Origin: JADJEI01 sp035328465
Lineage (GTDB): Bacteria; Bacteroidota; Ignavibacteria; Ignavibacteriales; Ignavibacteriaceae
DNA: 12,350 bases
Direction of reading: 5' to 3'
NCBI GenBank assembly: GCA_035328465.1
Contig: DAOLIQ010000091.1
Location: 1 to 12,350 of the forward strand
How positions within the stretch are numbered: position 1 is the stretch's first letter; every line of letters begins with the position of its first letter. Shown in pieces: positions 1 to 6,264 of the stretch. Made by a program: the position numbers and the translations under genes. The notes below the pieces were generated by a model that worked only from the letters and a program-made list of their open reading frames with translations, ran no database searches and was not told where the DNA came from.

Positions 1-31
1 TACGGCTGATTTTATTTTTTATGTTACTCAT
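1..31 (-). CDS. Probable start of actB-like gene (partial, runs off window)
   Basis: After the actA stop codon the minus strand has one ATG (29-31) whose frame stays open to the window edge, reading MSNIKNKISR. The two ATGs just upstream (40-45) hit a stop after a few codons. A weak purine-rich GATGGA lies a few bases before the start. In alternative complex III operons actA is followed by actB, a large iron-sulfur/molybdopterin-like subunit, and that known order is the main reason for the call. Ten codons are too few to recognise the protein itself. Confidence 0.35.
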   Translation of the reverse strand, partial: MSNIKNKISR

Positions 32-55
32 TTTATATCCATCATATTTCCAAAA

Positions 56-625
56 TTATCTGTGACAGGCTGAACAATATTGCGGACCTAAATTTATATT
101 CTTTAAATCCGGTAATATTGTGTGAGCATTACGATGACAATTTAAGCAGCTCCCCATTGTGAACGAACTAACCTGTAAAACCTTGTCCATTTGATTTACA
201 GGACCATGGCAAGCGGTACAATCAATTCCTTTATTTACATGAACGCTATGGTTGAAGTAAGCATAATCAGGAACTTTATGAATACGTTTCCAAGGAAGCG
301 GCTCATTCTCTTTATAATAGGTGGTTAATTTTATTATTTCGGGTTTATCCTTTCTTGCAACTGAATGACAATTCATACAAGTTGCGACTGAAGGAATCAT
401 AGCATGACGGGACTTCTCTACTCCAATATGACAATACTGACAGTCAATTTTCATCTGCCCTGCATGCAATTGGTGAGAGAAAAGAATCGGCTGCACCGGT
501 GAATACCCGACACTATCTCTTTCTGCCCTGGAAGCGAAATACGTTAACGCAAACGAAGCAAGTACAACGAACACAAGAACTGGCAGACGATTGCGAAGTA
601 CATAATCCAAAAATTGTTTTTTCAT
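56..625 (-). CDS. actA: Pentaheme cytochrome c subunit of alternative complex III (ActA-like)
   Basis: This 189-residue protein has one N-terminal hydrophobic segment (about residues 14-31), which would act as signal and anchor, followed by a periplasmic domain. Five CxxCH heme c sites are visible: CQYCH 62-66, CMNCH 83-87, CTACH 136-140, CLNCH 160-164 and CSACH 184-188. The spacing, extra histidines such as FSHQLHAG (49-56) and YFNHSVH (123-129), and the GYSPVQPI segment (40-47) match the ActA subunit of quinol:electron acceptor oxidoreductase (alternative complex III). ActA passes electrons from the quinol-oxidising core towards a cytochrome c or terminal oxidase. It is the first gene of its unit, 265 bp from the preceding gene, with a likely actB 24 nt downstream. 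No clear Shine-Dalgarno precedes the ATG. A generic class III multiheme cytochrome is the alternative, but the five-heme pattern favours ActA. Confidence 0.88.
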   Translation of the reverse strand: MKKQFLDYVLRNRLPVLVFVVLASFALTYFASRAERDSVGYSPVQPILFSHQLHAGQMKIDCQYCHIGVEKSRHAMIPSVATCMNCHSVARKDKPEIIKLTTYYKENEPLPWKRIHKVPDYAYFNHSVHVNKGIDCTACHGPVNQMDKVLQVSSFTMGSCLNCHRNAHTILPDLKNINLGPQYCSACHR

Positions 626-665
626 ATTTAACTAATATTGTTGGATTTCAAGCCTTTGATTGTTG

Positions 666-788
666 ATGGAGATTAGAACTCCCTTTTTCAATATGTTTAA
701 GCTAAAAGTAATTGCAGCAATTGGAATAGCATTGCTACAACTTCTAAGAACTGCTAGAAAATTTAGTGGCAAAATTAAAAATAGTTGA
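666..788 (+). CDS. Candidate small membrane peptide, 40 residues, opposite strand
   Basis: This plus-strand frame opens after a stop at 657-659. It reads from ATG 666 (internal ATG at 693) to TGA 786-788. The predicted peptide starts MEIRTPFFNMFKLK, continues with a hydrophobic stretch VIAAIGIALLQLL (residues 15-27), and ends in a basic tail, RTARKFSGKIKNS. One hydrophobic span with a cationic C-terminus is typical of small membrane peptides, including some type I toxins, but I recognise no family. It is divergent to actA, ending in the opposite direction, and would occupy the actA upstream region. No good Shine-Dalgarno is visible for either ATG. It could be a gene remnant or a chance frame in non-coding DNA. 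Confidence 0.25.
   Translation: MEIRTPFFNMFKLKVIAAIGIALLQLLRTARKFSGKIKNS
712..740. repeat. Imperfect inverted repeat upstream of actA
   Basis: The arms TTGcAGCAAT (712-721) and ATTGCTaCAA (731-740) pair with a single mismatch around a 9-nt loop. The repeat is about 90-115 nt upstream of the actA start, inside the small plus-strand ORF candidate. It could be a leader hairpin or a regulator site for actA, or a by-product of the coding sequence. No T-run follows on either strand, so it is not a standard terminator. Confidence 0.35.
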
Positions 789-890
789 TGTTAAAACAAA
801 AAATTCAAGTCGAATGAATAAGATTTTATGAATAAATTATTAAATGTTTTATACTTGTGCGACAAAAGAAGTTCCAGCCCAAATTATTTA

Positions 891-1175
891 TTAAATAAAT
901 CGTTTTAAAATCTGAAGCACAATTATTGCTACAACTACAATCAACCCAAAATAAAAGAATAAATTGAAAACTGACCCCGAAGTGATAGTCAGTGTAGTTC
1001 TGTATCCTCTCCACCCACACTTTTTACACCGATAAATTTTATAAAAGGTGAAATATTTTACAATCCTCTCAAAAATGTTTCTCGCCTTAGAACGATTAAG
1101 AGAATTTGATTCTTTGCACGAAGGACAATTTTCATAAACAGGATTTTTGCGCACGAGAATATTTTGAGTTTTCAT
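891..1175 (-). CDS. Small zinc-ribbon membrane protein, function unknown
   Basis: This 94-residue protein has two cysteine pairs, CPSC at 17-20 and CKKC(GW) at 50-53, arranged like a zinc ribbon. A single C-terminal hydrophobic segment follows (about residues 69-90), so the ribbon probably sits on the cytoplasmic side, tethered by its tail. Between the pairs lies a basic, aromatic stretch (residues 28-49). The start codon overlaps the TauE-like stop codon in an ATGA junction, which implies translational coupling and makes it the last gene of the long operon. A 15-nt AT-only palindrome (886-900) spans the stop codon. I do not recognise a named family. Coupling suggests a link to the permease, but that is inference. 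Confidence 0.7.
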   Translation of the reverse strand: MKTQNILVRKNPVYENCPSCKESNSLNRSKARNIFERIVKYFTFYKIYRCKKCGWRGYRTTLTITSGSVFNLFFYFGLIVVVAIIVLQILKRFI

Positions 1176-1978
1176 ATACCTAAAATTATTTTAAGTACAG
1201 CTATAATCAAAACAACAGCAAATATTTTTTTTATGAGTTTATCTTTTGATTTAATTGCAAATCTTACCCCAAAATAGCTCCCAACAGAAGCGAACACACC
1301 TACGAGCAAACCCGGGACAATCAATATATATCCAATGCTGCCTTCGATTGAAAAATTATTAGACTGCTGGCTAAAAGAAAGTGCCGAAAAAATCATAGTT
1401 GCTGCGGTTGCAAACGAAGATGTACCAATTGCCGGTTTAATATCTGTATCAAATAAATAAACAAGTGTTGGAAAGTACAATAACCCACCCCCTATTCCCG
1501 AAAAAGCAGAAACTGTCCCAATGGCTAAACCAAATCCAAACAAATAAAATTTTGGTAAGTTTATTTTTTGGCTTGTCTTATTAACATCACCGTTAAATAA
1601 TAACATTCTTACTGCAACGAATATAAAAACGACGGCAAATATTACATGCAAATTTGATGCGTTAGTATGAACTACAAAATATGGAGTCAAAATAGATGCA
1701 ATTACACTACCTGAAGAAAGAATAATAGCTTTTTTAAGATTAAGATTTTTTTTTAAGGAGTGGTTAACAGCAGAATATGAAGTCGCAATTGCTCCGGACA
1801 ATAATGATGTTCCAATTGCGAAATATGGAATGTATTCTTCAGTGATACCGAAGTAAGGAAGTATAAAATAAAAAAATGGGACAAAAATAATACCGCCTCC
1901 TATTCCCAGCATTCCGATTAGAATACCAGAGCCAAATCCAACCGCGATCGAGAAGATTACAAGTTCAACGATAATCAA
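1172..1978 (-). CDS. TauE/SafE family membrane permease (sulfite exporter-like)
   Basis: This 268-residue, very hydrophobic protein has the internal duplication of the TauE/SafE family. GMLGIGGG (22-29) and AFSGIGGG (158-165) are each followed by an aromatic/proline stretch, and AIGTS occurs at 54-58 and again at 183-187. About eight membrane segments are likely. Family members move sulfite, sulfonates, sulfoacetate or related small organic anions across the inner membrane; the substrate here is not evident. The only usable start is TTG at 1978, because the frame closes at 1997-1999. This TTG overlaps the stop of the protease gene (TTGA), so translation is probably coupled. The gene is likewise coupled by ATGA to the zinc-ribbon gene that follows. 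No sulfur-metabolism gene is in view to define its substrate. Confidence 0.88.
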   Translation of the reverse strand: MIIVELVIFSIAVGFGSGILIGMLGIGGGIIFVPFFYFILPYFGITEEYIPYFAIGTSLLSGAIATSYSAVNHSLKKNLNLKKAIILSSGSVIASILTPYFVVHTNASNLHVIFAVVFIFVAVRMLLFNGDVNKTSQKINLPKFYLFGFGLAIGTVSAFSGIGGGLLYFPTLVYLFDTDIKPAIGTSSFATAATMIFSALSFSQQSNNFSIEGSIGYILIVPGLLVGVFASVGSYFGVRFAIKSKDKLIKKIFAVVLIIAVLKIILGI

Positions 1979-3627
1979 TTTGAGTGAAGTAATCTTTTAT
2001 AAAGATTTTGATTCGTTAAAATTCTGTATGCAGTTTGAAACTGGGGATCAGCTTCAAGCATCATTTTTACTTTTTCAGAAACGCCAAGATACCTTACGCT
2101 TAATTCGTTCTTAATTTCGAGTAAAATTTCGCTTTCATACTTTTTGAACGATTCTTCATCAACTTTAGCGATTCTTTCTTGAATTTTTCTAAGATCATTT
2201 CCAGTTTGTTCATCCAAATCTATTTTATTCATTTCAGAAATTATTTTATCAATCTGTTTTTCAGTCTCCGAATGGTAAATATAATCCTGTTCTGAAAGAT
2301 ATTTCTCGAAATCTTTAAGCAGAGTTTTCGGTTGAAGTTTATCAAACCTTTGATTTGTGTGAGCGTAATAATATGCATCGGCGAATTGAAAGAATAATCC
2401 TTTGGCAAGTAAATCTTTTGTTATACCACCTTGAATTTGAAATTCGACGGTGGAATCGGGAGTAATTCCACCAGCGCTGAAGACAGTGCGTTTGTTATCA
2501 GTAGTAAAAGCTTCAGCATCAAATTTATTTTCATTCAACTTATCATCATTACTTTTTGAGTAATCAATTTTCTGAATACATCTTCCGCTTGGGGTGTAAT
2601 ATTTGGCAGTAGTTATTTTAAGCGATGTATTTATTCCAATCGGTGAAATAGTTTGCACAAGACCCTTTCCAAAAGATTTTGTCCCCACAATAATTCCCCT
2701 GTCGTGATCTTGAATAGCGCCGGCTACAATTTCGGAAGCTGAAGCGCTCCCACCGTCAATAAGGACAACGAGTTTAGAATCACCGGCGATTGGTTCCTGT
2801 TCAGAAAAATATTTTTTTTCAGCAAATTCTTCCCTGCCTTTTGTAGTAACAATTAAAAGATTTTTTTGTAAAAATTTATCGCAGATATCAACTGCTACAT
2901 CGAGCAATCCGCCGGGGTTACCTCTTAAATCAAGAACGATTGATTCGATTTTTTTCTGAGCACTCAACTGTTTGATTGCATTTTTAATTTCATCAGCTGC
3001 AGTTCTGCTAAAGTTAGATAATTTTAAATAAACATTTCCACTGTTTTCGGGAAAGAACCCAAAGTAAGTTAAGTTTTTTAGGATCACTTCTTCACGAATC
3101 AAATTAAAAATTAAAGTATCTTTTTTCTCATTTCTGGTAATCTTGATTTGGACAGTAGTGCCAGGCTCACCCTTGACAAGTGATGAAATGTCATCAACAT
3201 TTTCAGATGAAATTTTTTTATCCGAAGCCATAATTAAGATATCACCAACTCTAATACCCTGCCTTTGAGCAGAATAACCATCCATTACTTCCGTGACTGT
3301 TACATCATCACCGCGAACGCCGATTGAAATTCCTACACCTCCATATTTGCCATTCGTCATGAGGTCGATATCTTCTTTTTTATCTTCATCAATAAATACA
3401 GTATAAGGGTCTAAAGTTTGAAGCATTCCATTAATGCCAGCTTTCATAAATTCTTCGGGGTCAACATCGTCCACATAGTTAAGTGCAATCTCTTTATAAA
3501 TTCTGGTGAACAGATCGATGTTCTTTGATATTTTCAGATAGACATCATCGTTCCCGCTAAAAAATCCGGAGAATATTATTATGATGAATACAGCGATAAT
3601 TATTTTAGTCCAAAATTCTTTTCTCAT
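1975..3627 (-). CDS. C-terminal processing peptidase, S41 family (CtpA-like)
   Basis: From ATG 3627 the protein has 550 residues. An N-terminal hydrophobic anchor or signal (about 7-24) places it in the periplasm. A PDZ domain follows (about 95-180, with YGGVGISIG and GIRVGDILI), then the S41 catalytic domain. The catalytic Ser-Lys-Gln set is intact: Ser296 is the middle serine of GSASASE, Lys321 lies in FGKG and Gln325 in LVQT, with the Ser-Lys spacing of 25 seen in E. coli Prc. The last 130 or so residues are mostly charged helices. Such proteases trim C-termini of envelope proteins. A longer TTG start at 3645 exists, but GAGG lies 8 nt before ATG 3627, so I take the ATG. The gene starts 14 nt after tmk and its stop overlaps the permease start. 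Confidence 0.92.
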   Translation of the reverse strand: MRKEFWTKIIIAVFIIIIFSGFFSGNDDVYLKISKNIDLFTRIYKEIALNYVDDVDPEEFMKAGINGMLQTLDPYTVFIDEDKKEDIDLMTNGKYGGVGISIGVRGDDVTVTEVMDGYSAQRQGIRVGDILIMASDKKISSENVDDISSLVKGEPGTTVQIKITRNEKKDTLIFNLIREEVILKNLTYFGFFPENSGNVYLKLSNFSRTAADEIKNAIKQLSAQKKIESIVLDLRGNPGGLLDVAVDICDKFLQKNLLIVTTKGREEFAEKKYFSEQEPIAGDSKLVVLIDGGSASASEIVAGAIQDHDRGIIVGTKSFGKGLVQTISPIGINTSLKITTAKYYTPSGRCIQKIDYSKSNDDKLNENKFDAEAFTTDNKRTVFSAGGITPDSTVEFQIQGGITKDLLAKGLFFQFADAYYYAHTNQRFDKLQPKTLLKDFEKYLSEQDYIYHSETEKQIDKIISEMNKIDLDEQTGNDLRKIQERIAKVDEESFKKYESEILLEIKNELSVRYLGVSEKVKMMLEADPQFQTAYRILTNQNLYKRLLHSN

Positions 3628-3635
3628 TTTTAGAT

Positions 3636-3639
3636 CCTC
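3636..3639 (-). promoter_or_regulatory. Shine-Dalgarno that sets the S41 protease start
   Basis: GAGG on the minus strand stands 8 nt before ATG 3625-3627. It supports that start over the in-frame TTG at 3643-3645, which overlaps the tmk stop codon. Confidence 0.7.
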
Positions 3640-3641
3640 AA

Positions 3642-4247
3642 TCAAGCTTTAATTTCTTTTATTATTTTTTCGTGGATTTCGGCAACTGATTTTGAACCGT
3701 CTATAACACGAAATCTTTTTTCTTCAGCGGCTAATAGTAGATAACCTTGCCGCACTTTTTGAAAGAAGGAAGTTTCTGAGTTTTCTATCCGGTCAAGCTC
3801 AACTCTTCCTGATAATTTTTTCCTTTGATGTGATAGTTCAACAGATATATCAATTAAAAAAGTTAAATCAGGAATAGTATTTCCAATTGCAAGTTGCTGA
3901 ACTTTTTTCACAACTTCAATATCAATTCCTCTACCATAAGACTGATAAGCAATTGATGAATCGTGAAATCTATCTGAAATCACGACATAGTTTTTTTGTA
4001 ATAATGGGATTATTTTTTCTCGAACTAATTGAGCACGCGCCGAAGAGAAAAGCAAAAGTTCAGTTTCACTAAACATTCGACTGTTTTTTTTATCTAATAG
4101 AATTTCTCTGATTTTTTCAGAGATCTCGGTTCCTCCCGGCTCTCGAATTACTTCAACAGAAAAATTTCTTTGCAATAAATATTTTTTTAATAATTCAACC
4201 TGAGTGGACTTGCCGCAGAAATCAATTCCTTCAAAAGTAATAAACAT
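3642..4247 (-). CDS. tmk: Thymidylate kinase (dTMP kinase)
   Basis: The enzyme phosphorylates dTMP to dTDP with ATP in the cytoplasm, an essential step to dTTP. Its 201 residues match the family's usual length. The P-loop is GIDFCGKST (7-15), followed by EPGGTE (36-41), SDRFHDSS (91-98) with the DR(F/Y/H) motif, YQSYGRG (101-107), and an arginine-rich lid region at about 142-153. The lid arginines together with no arginine in the P-loop suggest the bacterial type II arrangement. The P-loop has Phe-Cys where Gly-Ser, Gly-Ala or Gly-Cys is more usual. The Phe position tolerates bulky residues in other kinases of this family (human TMPK has Arg), so activity is expected. It lies 28 nt after the YbbR gene and 14 nt before the protease gene. 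Confidence 0.95.
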   Translation of the reverse strand: MFITFEGIDFCGKSTQVELLKKYLLQRNFSVEVIREPGGTEISEKIREILLDKKNSRMFSETELLLFSSARAQLVREKIIPLLQKNYVVISDRFHDSSIAYQSYGRGIDIEVVKKVQQLAIGNTIPDLTFLIDISVELSHQRKKLSGRVELDRIENSETSFFQKVRQGYLLLAAEEKRFRVIDGSKSVAEIHEKIIKEIKA

Positions 4248-4275
4248 CTAAAATTCTCTTTGCAAATTATTTTCT

Positions 4276-5202
4276 TTAATTAAACTTTGTAATAACATAT
4301 CTAAGTCTTTCAGGTTTTATGTAAATCAGTTGTGTGTTATCAGGGAAATCAATTTCAGGTGCTACTGTGCCTGTTGAATCAACCACAACCTCGCTGTATT
4401 CTATACTTGCACTAAAATCATATTCTGATAATTTGCCTAAGACCTCAATACCGCCTATTACGCTTACAGTAATTGAATTGGGTATCAATACAACCTCCCG
4501 ATCTGGCGGTACATTTAAAACTTTAACTGGTATTTCTTCGAATGACTTATCTATGATAGCTTGAACATCAAGGCTCATTAACAAATTATCTGCAGAATAC
4601 GAAAATCCTCTGAGTTTTTTAACTTCGATACGCTCAACGATTTTTTCAGATAAATTATTATAAGTTTTTCGCTCGGTGAGTATTGATTTCATTTTTTTTA
4701 ATATACTTTTTGGTCCCGAAACCATTATTGAATCAGGTATGAACTTAATTTCAGATGCTAAGCCATAGCCGGTTTTAAAATTAAGATTAAGATTTGCTTC
4801 GATCGGTAATTTTTTTGTAGTGATTGACTCGATATAGAATGAGATCGTATCGGGAATAATGTCCATGACCTGCATACCTTCCGAGAGCCAATTATTTTCA
4901 GATAAATAATTATTTAGATTGATGAACTTTAATCCACTGTCAACTGACATCGGAACTACAAACTCAGAAGGAGATGCCACATTCATAGAGATGAGCTTCC
5001 AGCCTTTGCTTTTAACCTTGAGTAATATTTTATCCGGCATTACCGAGCCGCTGCTGAACCCTTTAGGAATATTAATAATTTTTAACGGCACTTCGATGAC
5101 AGCAAAGTAATCACTCGACAAAGAAATTGAGCCCCAAATAATTATTGAAAAAATTACAGAAATAATTATGACTGAAAGATTTTGTGGGGTTCTAATTTTC
5201 AA
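4276..5202 (-). CDS. YbbR-like domain protein, membrane-anchored
   Basis: This 308-residue protein has one N-terminal membrane segment (about 9-28) and an extracytoplasmic portion built from repeated YbbR-type beta domains. Tell-tale segments are VPLKIINIPKGF (38-49), LPIEANL with the later IPDSIMVSGPKSIL, and IPVKVLNVP with IPNSITVSVIGG. In Firmicutes the homologous CdaR regulates the diadenylate cyclase CdaA; no cyclase gene is present here, so that role cannot be assumed. The start is TTG 5202. The frame closes at 5209-5211, so no upstream alternative exists, and no good Shine-Dalgarno is seen. It begins 14 nt after the extended BMC gene and probably depends on upstream translation. Confidence 0.85.
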   Translation of the reverse strand: MKIRTPQNLSVIIISVIFSIIIWGSISLSSDYFAVIEVPLKIINIPKGFSSGSVMPDKILLKVKSKGWKLISMNVASPSEFVVPMSVDSGLKFINLNNYLSENNWLSEGMQVMDIIPDTISFYIESITTKKLPIEANLNLNFKTGYGLASEIKFIPDSIMVSGPKSILKKMKSILTERKTYNNLSEKIVERIEVKKLRGFSYSADNLLMSLDVQAIIDKSFEEIPVKVLNVPPDREVVLIPNSITVSVIGGIEVLGKLSEYDFSASIEYSEVVVDSTGTVAPEIDFPDNTQLIYIKPERLRYVITKFN

Positions 5203-5216
5203 GCTGGTTTAACTTT

Positions 5217-5936
5217 CTAACCTTGAAGTGATTTATAATAGGCAATTAATTCATTTCTATTGGCACGAGAAATTTGTCGTCCTTTAATCGGAAAATTTTT
5301 AATGCTTCTAACATAATGCCGCAATTCGTGAACGTTCATATTTTCAATATTATTTGGCCGATTTATTTCTTGTTGCTGCTCATCATTTAAATCGTACTTT
5401 TTATGAATTGAACCTAATGCTTCTCGTTTTAATCTTTCGATTGTTTCAGAATGATTTGATAAATCTTCTTCGTTTGCTGCGCTTTGATTGTCTTTTTGTT
5501 TCGATTTTACCTGCCCGGGCTGTTTAATAGTTTTTTTAATTTTGACCGGAGAAATTTTTTTTTCTGGATTTATATTCTCTTCTAAAGGGTGATTATTTTT
5601 TGTAAAGGGTGAGGTTGTTTTTTTGATAGAGATTTCATCGGGAATTATGTTAGAGTTAAATCGTTTAGTATTAAACAATAACTTTTGAATTCTTTCATTC
5701 TCTATATTAATTGAAACTGAGGCGATATACCCTCCGATTTTTTCAGCCTGTTCTTTAGCTTCTTTCAAAACAAAATCAATAGAAACAGGCGAAGCTAAAA
5801 ATTTTGAGACAACAACCCCGTCCCCTATAAAATCGAAGCCAAGGAAAGCAGCATCAGTATTTTTTAATACAGAGTCAACAGCAGCCACTGCCGGGATTAA
5901 ACCTTTAGTCTCTAAAATTCCTATGATTTGTTCCAT
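5217..5936 (-). CDS. BMC-domain shell protein with a C-terminal SAP-like extension
   Basis: Residues 4-76 align without gaps to a PduA-type hexameric shell domain. IGILETKGL (5-13) matches the canonical LGMVETKGL, Lys25 occupies the conserved edge-lysine position (PduA Lys26), and the pore loop is IGDG (37-40) instead of IGSG. The usual IPRP segment at the domain end is missing. The remaining residues (about 80-239) are not part of a normal shell protein. They comprise a basic Lys/Pro/Asn-rich linker (about 100-155), an amphipathic helix ETIERLKREALGSIHKKY (164-181), and a segment at about 199-237 with the ELRHYVR...GR...NRNELIAYY pattern of SAP/HeH-type helical nucleic acid-binding motifs. 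EutK, a BMC domain fused to a helix-turn-helix, is a precedent. The gene lies 2 nt after the first BMC gene and 14 nt before ybbR. The BMC call is firm; the extension's role is inferred. Confidence 0.88.
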   Translation of the reverse strand: MEQIIGILETKGLIPAVAAVDSVLKNTDAAFLGFDFIGDGVVVSKFLASPVSIDFVLKEAKEQAEKIGGYIASVSINIENERIQKLLFNTKRFNSNIIPDEISIKKTTSPFTKNNHPLEENINPEKKISPVKIKKTIKQPGQVKSKQKDNQSAANEEDLSNHSETIERLKREALGSIHKKYDLNDEQQQEINRPNNIENMNVHELRHYVRSIKNFPIKGRQISRANRNELIAYYKSLQG

Positions 5937-5938
5937 AA

Positions 5939-6214
5939 TTATTTTTCTTTTAAATATTTCATTAAATCAATGTGAGGTTTCGGGATTATCAGTGAAGTAA
6001 TAAACTGATTTTCTTTTTTTAAAACTTCAGAATTTAATTCTATCATATTTTTAATAGAGGCAAGGTCACCCTCAAAGAAAACTGATACAATACTATCACC
6101 TGGAGTTTCAATCTTTATGAAGTTTATTGATTTTATTTCCGACAAATTTTGTAAAACTTTTAGTGCCCAGGCGTAACTGTGAGTTTCGATTATTCCGAGA
6201 GAGTATTGAGTCAC
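5939..6214 (-). CDS. Minimal BMC-domain (hexameric shell-type) protein
   Basis: This 91-residue protein aligns from end to end, with no gap, to PduA-type BMC-H proteins. SLGIIETHS (5-13) matches ALGMVETKG, FEGD (47-50) matches VRGD, and LIIPKPHID (75-83) matches VIPRPHTD. Several normally conserved positions differ: Glu26 replaces the edge lysine, Lys79 replaces the arginine of IPRP, and the pore loop is PGDS (38-41) instead of IGSG. The domain usually forms flat hexamers that tile the protein shell of a bacterial microcompartment. The start is GTG 6214, supported by AAGGA 8 nt upstream. The gene follows ruvX by 77 nt, with promoter-like features in that gap, and is directly followed by the extended BMC gene. 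No compartment enzyme or vertex protein is in the window, so cargo is unknown. Confidence 0.88.
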   Translation of the reverse strand: MTQYSLGIIETHSYAWALKVLQNLSEIKSINFIKIETPGDSIVSVFFEGDLASIKNMIELNSEVLKKENQFITSLIIPKPHIDLMKYLKEK

Positions 6215-6222
6215 GATTAAAA

Positions 6223-6227
6223 TCCTT
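6223..6227 (-). promoter_or_regulatory. Shine-Dalgarno of the first BMC gene (GTG start)
   Basis: The minus strand reads AAGGA with 8 nt (TTTTAATC) before GTG 6212-6214. It is one of the strongest ribosome-binding sites in the window and fixes the non-ATG start. Confidence 0.7.
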
Positions 6228-6237
6228 CTAAACTTAT

Positions 6238-6243
6238 TTTATA
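6238..6243 (-). promoter_or_regulatory. Possible -10 element for the BMC pair
   Basis: TATAAA on the minus strand lies about 24 nt before the GTG start, in the longest gap inside the otherwise tight rel operon. At 17-nt spacing the -35 hexamer would be TCAGAA, a poor match. This could be an internal promoter, or just AT-rich spacer. Confidence 0.3.
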
Positions 6244-6264
6244 GAAAATAATTCTTGATTTTCT
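6243..6264. repeat. 7-bp perfect inverted repeat upstream of the BMC pair
   Basis: AGAAAAT (6243-6249) and ATTTTCT (6258-6264) are perfect inverted arms around 8 nt. The repeat touches the TATAAA box and is followed outward by the palindrome TGATTATCA (6264-6272). Position and symmetry suit an operator or a leader hairpin. Its AT-rich content makes chance occurrence quite possible. Confidence 0.35.

Noticed and set aside
668..688. GGAG...CTCC hairpin followed by five T on the plus strand as a terminator
   Set aside because: The stem is only 4 bp and no plus-strand gene reads into it.
826..1020. Minus-strand frame of 64 codons overlapping the zinc-ribbon gene
   Set aside because: It is another frame of the same strand over the C-terminal half of the zinc-ribbon gene. 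That gene has a coupled start, paired cysteines and a membrane span, while this frame has no such features.
3643..3645. TTG as start of the S41 protease, overlapping the tmk stop
   Set aside because: ATG 3625-3627 has GAGG at 8-nt spacing and gives a normal basic N-terminus before the hydrophobic segment.
5217..6214. BMC pair as a recent mobile insertion
   Set aside because: No flanking repeats, integrase, transposase or tRNA are visible; AT content and tight spacing match the neighbouring genes.
5939..6214. 91-residue protein as a PII-type regulator
   Set aside because: Length and ferredoxin-like fold would fit, but the IIETH start, GD turn and IIPKPHID end match the BMC family along the full length without gaps.
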